From contig CAZJKM010000056.1 in assembly GCA_964546645.1 (NCBI GenBank), positions 1 through 17,987 of the forward strand: a DNA stretch of 17,987 bases, given 5' to 3'. This document shows positions 1 to 6,571 of this stretch, one piece after another. The translations under genes and the position numbers were made by a program. The notes beneath the pieces were generated by a model. That model saw nothing but the letters and a program-made list of their open reading frames with translations. It ran no database searches and was not told the DNA's origin. Within the stretch, counting starts at the first letter, position 1, and every line of letters starts with the position of its first letter. The DNA is from A37T11 sp964546645 (GTDB lineage: Bacteria; Bacteroidota; Bacteroidia; Sphingobacteriales; Sphingobacteriaceae).

Positions 1-52
1 AGAGCCGATGGTACTGCCGTAACAGGTGGGAGAGTAGGTCGGTGCCGACTTT
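1..52 (+). rRNA. rrf: 5S ribosomal RNA, 3' end only
   Basis: The first 52 bases match the 3' part of a bacterial 5S rRNA. The block 'GATGGTACTGCC', the purine-rich 'GGTGGGAGAGTAGGTCGGTG' and the closing 'CCGACTTTT' correspond to helices IV and V, loop E and the 3' strand of helix I. The 5' half lies before the window. A strong intrinsic terminator follows at once, as expected for the last gene of a 16S-23S-5S operon. The exact 3' end is uncertain by a few bases. Confidence 0.9.
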
Positions 53-58
53 TACAGG

Positions 59-89
59 GCCCTTCAGTAACTACTGAAGGGCTTTTTTT
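59..89 (+). terminator. Intrinsic terminator of the rRNA operon
   Basis: A perfect 10-bp stem, GCCCTTCAGT (59-68) with ACTGAAGGGC (73-82), closes a 4-base loop and is followed by seven T residues (83-89). It lies only a few bases after the 5S rRNA end, so it is the expected end of the rRNA transcript. Confidence 0.95.
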
Positions 90-244
90 GTACCTATATC
101 TACCCTACTATCTACAGCCTATTGCCTGCCGCCTGATACCCGATATGGTTAATTCTTGCTATTATTTTTTAACTTAGGGGTAACATTATCCATATACTGT
201 TGATATTTGCTATAGATATGTACAATTATATACCATATAATCTG

Positions 245-1216
245 ATGAAAAAGTTCATTTATTTTATCGTTTGCGGCTTTATGCTGCTTAATTTTCCCTG
301 TCTGTATGGGCAAAAGTTGCCCGGGACAGGCCTTGGGAGCAATATAAAACAATCCATGACTGTTGACACTGCAAAACCTGGTCAGCCGATGGAGGGTGTT
401 GTCGTCAAAGGTGGTGGAAGTTCCGGCACGACGGACATGGTGGCCGTTTCTAACCATAAGGGCGAGGTGCTGTTGGACAATCTGAAAGCGGGTAGTTATG
501 TATTTCAATTATATGAAAGACAGCCTCCCGATCCCGCAAGATTGGATGAGGGCGCACACAACCTTCTCCCGGCGCTGTCTAATGTTGAAACGCGTATCAG
601 CACGAACGGTTCTAATACTGACGGAACACTAAACCCGCAAAATGCCCTCGACCACAATCACAATACGGTGAGGAGTGATAAGACTAAAATGGCTGCAGAG
701 GTGGGCGGTATCACAATTAATAGGACCGATTTAAAAGAAGTGGACGATAACATCTTGCTGAATAACGAAACCAAACTGGTGTATTATAACGATAAATTAT
801 ATACGTATACAGGCTCAGATATAGAAAAACAAGCTATCGGAAATACAATTGTAGCATGTGATTGTGCAGGACATAAAATCACCATCAGAGTTTTAGACGG
901 CAGCGGCACGAACGCATGCAGGGAAGCGTGTTTACGGTATCTTCGGAATAACGTAGCCCGTCATTCCGGATCAGGGGATACGAGTAACCCGCAACATGCA
1001 CTACAAGGAACAGGTATCAGAGACAACGGTCTTAAACGGGCAGAAGCGGCAAGACCAGGCAATCCCATTGGTGGTATTATTGTAAAAGGGGGAAGAAACC
1101 CCGGTGGCAGTATGAAGACAATTACGGTAGATGAAAAAGGTGTCATACGGTTTGAAGTGCTGGAAGCAGGGGATTATAAACTGACCATACACGCCCCGGG
1201 GATTCCTGAAAAATAG
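245..1216 (+). CDS. Secreted protein of unknown function with a duplicated PGxPxxGxxVKGG module
   Basis: I do not recognise a named family. The ATG at 245 gives a 323-residue protein with a typical signal peptide (MKKFIYFIVCGFMLLNFPC, then LYGQ); the in-frame upstream ATGs at 200 and 218 would put 15 or 9 polar residues before it, so 245 is preferred. No lipobox cysteine is seen, so signal peptidase I export is likely. Two related modules lie near residues 43-91 and 269-317; each starts with A-[KR]-P-G-[QN]-P, then G-[VI]-[VI]-V-K-G-G, then a K-G-x turn, then [KE]-A-G-x-Y. This looks like a small beta-sandwich resembling regulatory or carboxypeptidase-like domains. A short 'NPQ-[NH]-A-L' motif also occurs twice, near residues 135 and 242. 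The middle part holds a short cysteine-containing region (CDC, then CREAC). It stands alone between the rRNA operon and convergent comM. No convincing promoter was found upstream. Confidence 0.72.
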   Translation: MKKFIYFIVCGFMLLNFPCLYGQKLPGTGLGSNIKQSMTVDTAKPGQPMEGVVVKGGGSSGTTDMVAVSNHKGEVLLDNLKAGSYVFQLYERQPPDPARLDEGAHNLLPALSNVETRISTNGSNTDGTLNPQNALDHNHNTVRSDKTKMAAEVGGITINRTDLKEVDDNILLNNETKLVYYNDKLYTYTGSDIEKQAIGNTIVACDCAGHKITIRVLDGSGTNACREACLRYLRNNVARHSGSGDTSNPQHALQGTGIRDNGLKRAEAARPGNPIGGIIVKGGRNPGGSMKTITVDEKGVIRFEVLEAGDYKLTIHAPGIPEK

Positions 1217-1247
1217 AAGATAAGCAGCCGTGTACGGGCGGTATCGG

Positions 1248-2789
1248 TTACCCTGACCAATTTTCGCGATCCAGTGTTCGGTAATGAATCGCCTCGGCCA
1301 GGTGTGTGGTTTGTATATGCGGCTGATGGTCCAGATCCGCAATCGTGCGTGCCACTTTCAGTATCCGGTCGTAGGCCCTGGCAGAAAGGTTCAGCCGTTC
1401 CATTGCCTGTTTAAGGAGTGAGCGCCCCGGCTCTTCTATATGACAGATGGTACGTACTGCTTTCGTGGGAAGTTGGGCGTTACAATGAGTACCGGGCACG
1501 GATTGGTAACGGTTTTGCTGGATAAGGCGGGCTGCGATCACCCGTTCACGCACGGCTTCACTGTTTTCAGTCGTCTCTTCCGATGCGGACAATTCTTCAA
1601 AATCTACCGGTGTCACTTCCACGTGCAGGTCAATGCGGTCCAGGAGCGGCCCTGATATTTTAGCCAGGTATTTTTTTACCGCTCCGGGCGGGCACGTACA
1701 TTCTCGGACGGGATGATTGTAAAATCCGCATGGACAGGGATTCATAGAGGCGATTAATATAATGCTGGCCGGGTAGTCGACCGTCAATCTGGCCCGGGAA
1801 ATGGTTACGGATCGCTCTTCCAGCGGTTGCCGCATGACTTCCAGTACCGCCCGTTTAAATTCCGGTAATTCATCCAGAAACAGCACACCGTGATGGGCCA
1901 GTGAAATTTCGCCGGGTTGCGGATTGGCTCCCCCGCCTACGAGTGCGACGTCGCTGATGGTATGGTGGGGAGCACGGAATGGCCGGATGGTCATCAGGGT
2001 CGCTGATGAACCCAGCTTTCCGGCTACGGAATGGATTTTGGTGGTTTCCAATGCTTCCTGAAGACTCAGGGGAGGCAATATGGTAGGGAGCCGCTTGGCA
2101 AGCATGGTTTTGCCCGATCCGGGAGGCCCGATCAGAATGACGTTGTGCCCACCGGCTGCCGCAATTTCAAGTGCTCTTTTGATATGTCGCTGCCCCTTTA
2201 CGTCGGCAAAGTCTGTTTCGTAGTTATTGATGTTCCGGCGGAATTCGTCCCGGGTATCCACAACTGTTGGTTGCAGGGTGCTATTTCCGCTGAAAAACGC
2301 GGTTACTTCCTGTATATTACGGACCGCATACACCTGGATATCATGGACGACGGCTGCTTCCCTGGCATTTGCTGCCGGTAACAAAATACCTTTGAAGCCA
2401 TCCTTACGGGCCTGAATAGCAATTGGTAGGACACCTTTTATAGGCTGCAGGCCTCCGTCGAGGGACAGCTCACCAAGAATAACATACTGATCGAGGGCCT
2501 CTATGGTGACCTGGCCTGACGCGGCGAGGATGGCCATAGCAATGGCCAAATCATATCCGGAACCTTCTTTCCGCAGGTCTGCGGGAGCGAGGTTAACAAC
2601 AATTTTCTGCCGGGGCATCCGGAATCCGGATGATTGGATGGCGCTTTCTATACGTTTCAGGCTTTCTTTGACGGCATTGTCGGGTAATCCGACCATGTAG
2701 TATTTGGTCCCGGTTGATATATGGACTTCAATGGTAACGGTTGTGGCTTCGATGCCGCAGACGGCACTGCCATAGGTCTTGACAAGCAT
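1248..2789 (-). CDS. comM: YifB/ComM family Mg-chelatase-like AAA+ ATPase
   Basis: The ComM family comprises hexameric AAA+ helicases that promote branch migration during natural transformation in species such as Vibrio and Haemophilus; its role in Bacteroidota is less clear. The protein has 513 residues, the usual family length, beginning MLVKTYGSAVCGIE. Visible parts in order are an N-terminal ChlI/Lon-S5-like domain (about residues 5-140), the Walker A motif GPPGSGKT (221-228), Walker B VLFLDELPEF, a cysteine-rich sensor region (MNPCPCGFYNHP...CTCPPG), and a C-terminal Mg-chelatase domain with LSARAYDRILKVARTIADL. An upstream in-frame ATG at 2876 would add 29 non-family residues and overlap ffh, so ATG 2789 was chosen. 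It follows ffh on the same strand after 55 bases and may be co-transcribed with it. It converges with the secreted-protein gene, with 31 bases between the stops. Confidence 0.95.
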   Translation of the reverse strand: MLVKTYGSAVCGIEATTVTIEVHISTGTKYYMVGLPDNAVKESLKRIESAIQSSGFRMPRQKIVVNLAPADLRKEGSGYDLAIAMAILAASGQVTIEALDQYVILGELSLDGGLQPIKGVLPIAIQARKDGFKGILLPAANAREAAVVHDIQVYAVRNIQEVTAFFSGNSTLQPTVVDTRDEFRRNINNYETDFADVKGQRHIKRALEIAAAGGHNVILIGPPGSGKTMLAKRLPTILPPLSLQEALETTKIHSVAGKLGSSATLMTIRPFRAPHHTISDVALVGGGANPQPGEISLAHHGVLFLDELPEFKRAVLEVMRQPLEERSVTISRARLTVDYPASIILIASMNPCPCGFYNHPVRECTCPPGAVKKYLAKISGPLLDRIDLHVEVTPVDFEELSASEETTENSEAVRERVIAARLIQQNRYQSVPGTHCNAQLPTKAVRTICHIEEPGRSLLKQAMERLNLSARAYDRILKVARTIADLDHQPHIQTTHLAEAIHYRTLDRENWSG

Positions 2790-2844
2790 TGGCATTAAGG
2801 TTTGGTGCCAATGTAGTAAAAAAAATCTGCTTCGGGAAAAACGA

Positions 2845-4185
2845 TTATCTTCCGAAAGGTGTCTTAGGCATGCCACGCATCATTTTGGCTGCCGCCATCG
2901 GGTTGGAGAACTGCTTCATCATCTTTCGCATATCGCCGAATTGTTTCATCAGGCGGTTTACCTCCTGCAGGTCTGTTCCGGAACCTTTAGCGATCCGGGT
3001 ACGGCGTTTCTGGTCGATAACGTCCGGATTTTCCCGTTCGTAGGGGGTCATGGAATTGATGATGGCTTCTATTGGTTTGAAAGCGTCGTCGTCAATGTCC
3101 ACATCTTTCATCGCTTTTCCTACACCGGGGATCATGCCCATGAGGTCTTTCATGTTCCCCATTTTTTTGATCTGCTGGATCTGGCTCCGGAAATCGTTGA
3201 AATCAAATTTATTTTTTCTGATTTTACGGTGTAATTCTGCCGCCTGCTTTTCATCAAATTGTTGTTGTGCACGCTCTACCAACGACACAACGTCGCCCAT
3301 ACCCAGGATCCGTGATGCCATACGATCCGGATGGAAAACATCCAGTGCTTCCATCTTTTCACCGGTACCGATGAACTTGATGGGTTTGTTAACAACCGAC
3401 TTGATGGAAAGTGCCGCACCGCCGCGGGTATCGCCATCCAGTTTGGTCAATACCACTCCGGTGAAGTCCAGCCGGTCATTAAACGCTTTGGCGGTGTTTA
3501 CAGCATCCTGGCCGGTCATGGCATCTACAACGAACAGGATCTCATGGGGTTGGGTGGCATCTTTCACCGCCGATATTTCCTGCATCAGTGCCTCATCAAT
3601 GGCCAACCGGCCGGCGGTATCAATGATGACGACGTTATGGCCATTCCGTTTTGCTTCGGCTACCCCCTCACGTGCGATCGCAATCGGGTCTTTTGATTCC
3701 GTATTGGCGTATACCGGTACATTTACCTGGCTGCCCAATACCTGCAGCTGATCGACAGCAGCCGGGCGGTATACGTCACCGGCAACCAACAAGGGCTTTT
3801 TGCCCTTTTGGGTTTTCAGGAAATTTGCCAGCTTTCCGGAGAAGGTGGTTTTACCGGCACCGTTCAGTCCGGCAATCAGTATAATGGTCGGATTCGGGGA
3901 TAAATGAAGTTCTGTCACCTGGCCGCCCATCAGACTGGTCAGCTCGTCGTTCATGATCTTGGTCAGCAATTGTCCGGGGGAAATGCTATTGAGTACATTC
4001 TGGCCCATGGCCTTCTGTCTGACTTCGTCGGTGAACGTTTTGGCGGTTTTATAGTTGACATCGGCATCCAGTAACGCTTTGCGGATTTCTTTCATGGTTT
4101 CCGCCACGTTGATCTCAGTGATACTGCCCTGTCCTTTCAGTACCTTAAATGCTCTGTCTAATTTATCCTGTAAATTCTCAAACAT
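2845..4185 (-). CDS. ffh: Signal recognition particle GTPase Ffh
   Basis: Ffh binds signal sequences of nascent membrane and secreted proteins together with SRP RNA and hands the ribosome to FtsY at the inner membrane. The protein has 446 residues from ATG 4185 (MFENLQDKLDRAFKVLKGQG), a typical Ffh start; the in-frame ATG at 4221 adds 12 residues, lies upstream of the predicted transcription start and is rejected. The N domain is followed by the G domain with G1 GLNGAGKTT (106-114), DVYRPAAVDQL, DTAGR, TKLDGD and GTGEK. The M domain shows the SRP-RNA-binding stretch AKGSGTDLQEVNRLMKQF and a methionine-rich tail (MRKMMKQF...MAAAKMMRGM). Residue 108 is Asn where Ffh proteins usually have Gln. 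comM follows after 55 bases. A promoter with a good -7 element lies directly upstream. Confidence 0.97.
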   Translation of the reverse strand: MFENLQDKLDRAFKVLKGQGSITEINVAETMKEIRKALLDADVNYKTAKTFTDEVRQKAMGQNVLNSISPGQLLTKIMNDELTSLMGGQVTELHLSPNPTIILIAGLNGAGKTTFSGKLANFLKTQKGKKPLLVAGDVYRPAAVDQLQVLGSQVNVPVYANTESKDPIAIAREGVAEAKRNGHNVVIIDTAGRLAIDEALMQEISAVKDATQPHEILFVVDAMTGQDAVNTAKAFNDRLDFTGVVLTKLDGDTRGGAALSIKSVVNKPIKFIGTGEKMEALDVFHPDRMASRILGMGDVVSLVERAQQQFDEKQAAELHRKIRKNKFDFNDFRSQIQQIKKMGNMKDLMGMIPGVGKAMKDVDIDDDAFKPIEAIINSMTPYERENPDVIDQKRRTRIAKGSGTDLQEVNRLMKQFGDMRKMMKQFSNPMAAAKMMRGMPKTPFGR

Positions 4186-4210
4186 AGTATTCTCGTGATT
4201 ATGAGGAAGG

Positions 4211-4242
4211 CAAAGGTACAAAATAGGGGTGAAAGGCTGAAA
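4211..4242 (-). promoter_or_regulatory. Bacteroidota-type promoter of ffh
   Basis: Read on the minus strand, TTTC (4242-4239) is followed by 20 bases and then TACCTTTG (4218-4211). This fits the -33 TTTG / -7 TAnnTTTG pattern of the Bacteroidota primary sigma factor with one mismatch in the -33 box. The start site would be near 4203-4206, giving a leader of only about 20 bases before the ffh ATG. Confidence 0.75.
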
Positions 4243-4405
4243 TATTAGCCAGTCGTCGATCTGCTTTTCTTTTTGGTTTTTTTCGTGGTTAATGGAAGGT
4301 TTATGGGTATCATCAATAAAACTAAGATACGCTTGTCCTGTGCCACAACCGGAGTTACCCCTTTGTTATCAAAATATTATTAAATTTATTTCGATATTAG
4401 GTTGT

Positions 4406-4436
4406 ATTGAAGAACAAAAAATATTCTCTACCTTTG
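4406..4436 (+). promoter_or_regulatory. Bacteroidota-type promoter of the ECF sigma gene
   Basis: ATTG (4406-4409), 19 bases, then TACCTTTG (4429-4436) match the -33 TTTG / -7 TAnnTTTG pattern. Transcription would start near 4441-4444, leaving a leader of about 95 bases. The sigma gene then has a clear GAGGAGA (4524-4530) seven bases before its ATG. The promoter looks like that of the housekeeping sigma factor, so basal sigma synthesis need not depend on autoregulation. Confidence 0.75.
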
Positions 4437-4537
4437 AGGTATGGCCTGATAATGAAAGGACAAATGAAGAATGGTAACCGTAAACGCACAGCTTTGCTTA
4501 TAACATTTTCAAATCCCTAAAATGAGGAGATGAATCC

Positions 4538-5119
4538 ATGGATCATTCGCAATTGATCGATAATCTGAGAAGAGGAGAAGAGAAAGGCCTGACGGCAATC
4601 TATGGCCTTTACAAGCATGCGTTGCTTTATTTCTCCTCACAATTTGTGGATCGTGAGACAGCGGAAGAAATCGTCTCCGACACCTTCGTCAAGGTATGGA
4701 GATTGAGAGAGGATTTTGATACGATGCAAAAATTGAAGGCGTTTTTATACATCTCTGCCAAGAATGCCTGTTTTAACCATTTACGACGGCCGCAGGCAAA
4801 GTGGTATGCAGAAGAAATAGAGGGGTGGGAGGAGATGTTGTTTGAGGATGCGGAAGTATTCACCAGGATCGTCCAGGCAGAATTGTTGGAACAAATCTAT
4901 GAAGAGGTCTCTAAGCTGCCACGAAAGCAACGTGAGGTGTTTAATATGACCTATCTGGAGGACATGACAGTAGAAGAGATTGGCGAAAAACTCGCAATAA
5001 GCCCTACTGCCGTATATATCCACCGTTCGAGAGCGATGGCTTTACTCCGAAACTCGATCAGGATAAAAAATTTACTTTATTTATTACCCTTTTTATTCCG
5101 GTTTTTCGGGAAGATATAG
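4538..5119 (+). CDS. ECF-type RNA polymerase sigma factor
   Basis: This is a 193-residue extracytoplasmic-function sigma factor of the kind paired with FecR and SusC/SusD in Bacteroidota. Sigma region 2 lies at about residues 22-86 (ETAEEIVSDTFVKVWR for the core-binding and -10 helices, then KAFLYISAKNACFNHLRR). Region 4 lies at about 117-172, with the helix-turn-helix LPRKQREVFNMTYLEDMTVEEIG...SPTAVYIHRSRAMALL. The C-terminal tail (NLLYLLPFLFRFF) is strongly hydrophobic. A good ribosome-binding site, GAGGAGA, supports ATG 4538. It probably directs polymerase to the downstream susC-susD genes once FecR releases it. The substrate or signal cannot be read from the sequence. Confidence 0.95.
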   Translation: MDHSQLIDNLRRGEEKGLTAIYGLYKHALLYFSSQFVDRETAEEIVSDTFVKVWRLREDFDTMQKLKAFLYISAKNACFNHLRRPQAKWYAEEIEGWEEMLFEDAEVFTRIVQAELLEQIYEEVSKLPRKQREVFNMTYLEDMTVEEIGEKLAISPTAVYIHRSRAMALLRNSIRIKNLLYLLPFLFRFFGKI

Positions 5120-5199
5120 TAAAAGGGTGTAACATGGCGGGCAGCCCCCCTGCTCTCGATAAATACAAATTAATATTCTTAAAGTCAGTTCCTTGTGAT

Positions 5200-5230
5200 A
5201 TTTTTTCAAAAAGAGTGAAAGATATCTTTG
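5200..5230 (+). promoter_or_regulatory. Candidate internal promoter of fecR
   Basis: TATCTTTG (5223-5230) is a full match to the TAnnTTTG -7 element. The -33 position is only ATTT (5200-5203, spacer 19), so this is a weak promoter by that measure. The start site would be near 5235-5238, too close to the ATG at 5247 for normal initiation but suitable for the ATG pair at 5268/5271, which has its own AGGAG. Confidence 0.5.
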
Positions 5231-5267
5231 AAAGAGGTGTTTCTATATGCAGAACAGGAGAATCTGT

Positions 5268-6443
5268 ATGATGCACCATATAAACCATGTCGTCCAGCTT
5301 TTGAGAGCTTACTTGAAAGGAGATATACATCCCGGTTCGAACGAGGAGTTGCAGCAGCTTTTGACAAACTATCCCGATCTGTTGGAATTTGTCAGAAAGA
5401 TGGAGACCGAAGAAGGCTTTAAACAGGCATTGGAACAATATAAATCGCTCGATCATAAGGAGGATGTAAGCGGTGAGGATCGCATGTTACAAGGTATATT
5501 GTCCCGTATCAGGAGGGATCACCAACCGAAGGTCGCCCGCCATTGGATGAAAGCAGCGGTAGCCGCTTCGGTAGTCCTACTGTTCTTCGCCGTATTTTAT
5601 ACGCTTAGCGAGCGTTTTGCAAGCAAAGGGAAGGTAGCACTGCAAAGTCAGGTAAATTTTACTCCCGGCACAAGCAAAGCGGTACTCATGACGTCAGATG
5701 GCAGACAACTGGAGCTAAGTTCATCTTACGAAGGTATTATTGTGGGAGATCAGCTGCTTTATGAAGATGGATCGGTGCTGTTGGATGAAGAGGCGATGGA
5801 TCAGGATATCGTCCTGACCCTGGCCACTCCACGGGGAGGACAATATCAGGTGGTACTCCCTGACGGAACCAGGGTATGGTTAAATGCAGACAGTAAGTTG
5901 CAATATCCCAAGGTGTTTTCGGGAAATAACCGTATGGTGGAGATGGAGGGAGAAGCCTATTTTGAAGTGGCTAAAAATGACGCCCAGCCTTTTATCGTAC
6001 AAACGAACCGTGAAAAAGTAGAAGTGCTTGGCACTCATTTCAATGTCAATTCATATCCCGAAGAAACAACGTCCGCCGTGGCCCTGTTGGAGGGGAAAGT
6101 AAAGGTTTCCATAGCGGATCAATCTGCTGAATTTCTTCAACCCGGGCAGCAATCCCTGGTAAAAGGAGGTGTGATTCAGGTACAGCAAATTGCTATTGCA
6201 GAAAGTGTCGCCTGGAAGAATGGCGAATTTATGTTCAATAATGAAAGCTTAAGCAGCGTGATGCGCAAACTCGCCAGGTGGTACGATATAGAGGTAGAGA
6301 TTGCTCCGGATGTGCAGGACATATCGATATGGGGATCGCTGTCCCGGTACGACAATTTCAGCGAGGCCTTACAGGTCATCAAAATGACGGATGACCATAT
6401 TCAGTTTAAAGTCGAAGGAAGGAGAGTGAAGCTTATGAAATAG
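5268..6443 (+). CDS. FecR family anti-sigma factor
   Basis: FecR proteins are single-pass inner-membrane anti-sigma regulators: the cytoplasmic N-terminus holds the sigma factor and the periplasmic C-terminus senses the STN domain of the outer-membrane receptor. The protein has 391 residues from ATG 5268. The cytoplasmic part (about 1-90) is followed by a membrane segment (AAVAASVVLLFFAVFYTL, near 94-111), the FecR domain (about 190-300, with LPDGTRVWLNADSKLQYP and GEAYFEVAKNDAQPFIV) and a C-terminal STN-like DUF4974 domain (FNNESLSSVMRKLARWYDIEVEI). Start: AGGAG (5256-5260) is well placed for ATGATG at 5268/5271; ATG 5247 (seven residues longer) is the alternative, behind GAAAGAGG. The gap of 148 bases from the sigma gene and a candidate promoter suggest partly independent expression. 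Confidence 0.93.
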   Translation: MMHHINHVVQLLRAYLKGDIHPGSNEELQQLLTNYPDLLEFVRKMETEEGFKQALEQYKSLDHKEDVSGEDRMLQGILSRIRRDHQPKVARHWMKAAVAASVVLLFFAVFYTLSERFASKGKVALQSQVNFTPGTSKAVLMTSDGRQLELSSSYEGIIVGDQLLYEDGSVLLDEEAMDQDIVLTLATPRGGQYQVVLPDGTRVWLNADSKLQYPKVFSGNNRMVEMEGEAYFEVAKNDAQPFIVQTNREKVEVLGTHFNVNSYPEETTSAVALLEGKVKVSIADQSAEFLQPGQQSLVKGGVIQVQQIAIAESVAWKNGEFMFNNESLSSVMRKLARWYDIEVEIAPDVQDISIWGSLSRYDNFSEALQVIKMTDDHIQFKVEGRRVKLMK

Positions 6444-6571
6444 TTATATATTATATATTCCGATAACAAGAATGTTAAAAGAACCGGAGAAGGTGGCACT
6501 TCCCCGGTCGGTGGTTCCATTCTTAAAAGTACCAAAACAAATAACAGTTAAAAACTAACCAATCAAAGGTA
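6444..6571 (+). promoter_or_regulatory. fecR-susC spacer with a nested hairpin; likely control region of susC
   Basis: The 128-base spacer holds an extended fold: AAGAATG (6468-6474) pairs with CATTCTT (6518-6524), GAACC (6481-6485) with GGTTC (6513-6517), and GG-A-GAAG (6486-6492) with CTTC-C-CC (6499-6505) around the loop GTGGCA. An alternative inner stem is ACCGG-A-GAAG (6483-6492) with CTTC-C-CCGGT (6499-6508). No TAnnTTTG element is present, so a susC promoter here would have to be of another type, for example one read by the ECF factor encoded upstream; AT-rich DNA at 6443-6467 (GTTAT...ATAAC) is a possible site. The susC ribosome-binding site is only AAAGG. Confidence 0.5.

Larger units (their letters stand above)
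4186..4537. other. Divergent intergenic region between ffh and the ECF sigma gene
   Basis: These 352 bases hold two divergent promoters, one for ffh (4211-4242) and one for the sigma gene (4406-4436). The AT-rich stretch between them (about 4250-4405) contains no gene I can support, no hairpin of note and no repeat. Confidence 0.7.

Noticed and set aside
202..238. Promoter for the secreted protein (GATATTTG, or TTTG-N21-TACCATAT)
   Set aside because: The first lacks a -33 box and the TA of the -7 element; the second matches poorly and would start transcription on the start codon.
149..508. 119-codon minus-strand frame opposite the secreted protein
   Set aside because: It lies antisense to a better-supported gene with a signal peptide and has no recognisable family; treated as a shadow. 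The same holds for the other antisense and out-of-frame ORFs within comM, ffh, susC, susD and the arg genes.
1217..1247. Bidirectional terminator between the secreted protein and comM
   Set aside because: Only a 4-bp CCGT/ACGG pairing with a 2-base loop and no T-run is present; not convincing.
2790..2876. Longer comM start at 2876 overlapping ffh
   Set aside because: The extra 29 residues do not resemble the family and overlap the ffh stop; the protein from ATG 2789 starts MLVKTYGSAVCGIE as ComM proteins do.
4361..4395. Second sigma-gene promoter beginning with TTTG near 4362
   Set aside because: At the right distance the sequence reads TTATTTCG, which does not match TAnnTTTG.
4292..4477. 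61-codon frame between ffh and the ECF sigma gene
   Set aside because: It crosses the sigma promoter (4406-4436), has no ribosome-binding site and an unremarkable sequence; chance frame in AT-rich DNA.
5086..5128. Hairpin ACCCTTTT/AAAAGGGT across the sigma gene stop as a terminator
   Set aside because: The loop is 27 bases and no T-run follows; it is an AT-rich chance pairing unless shown otherwise.
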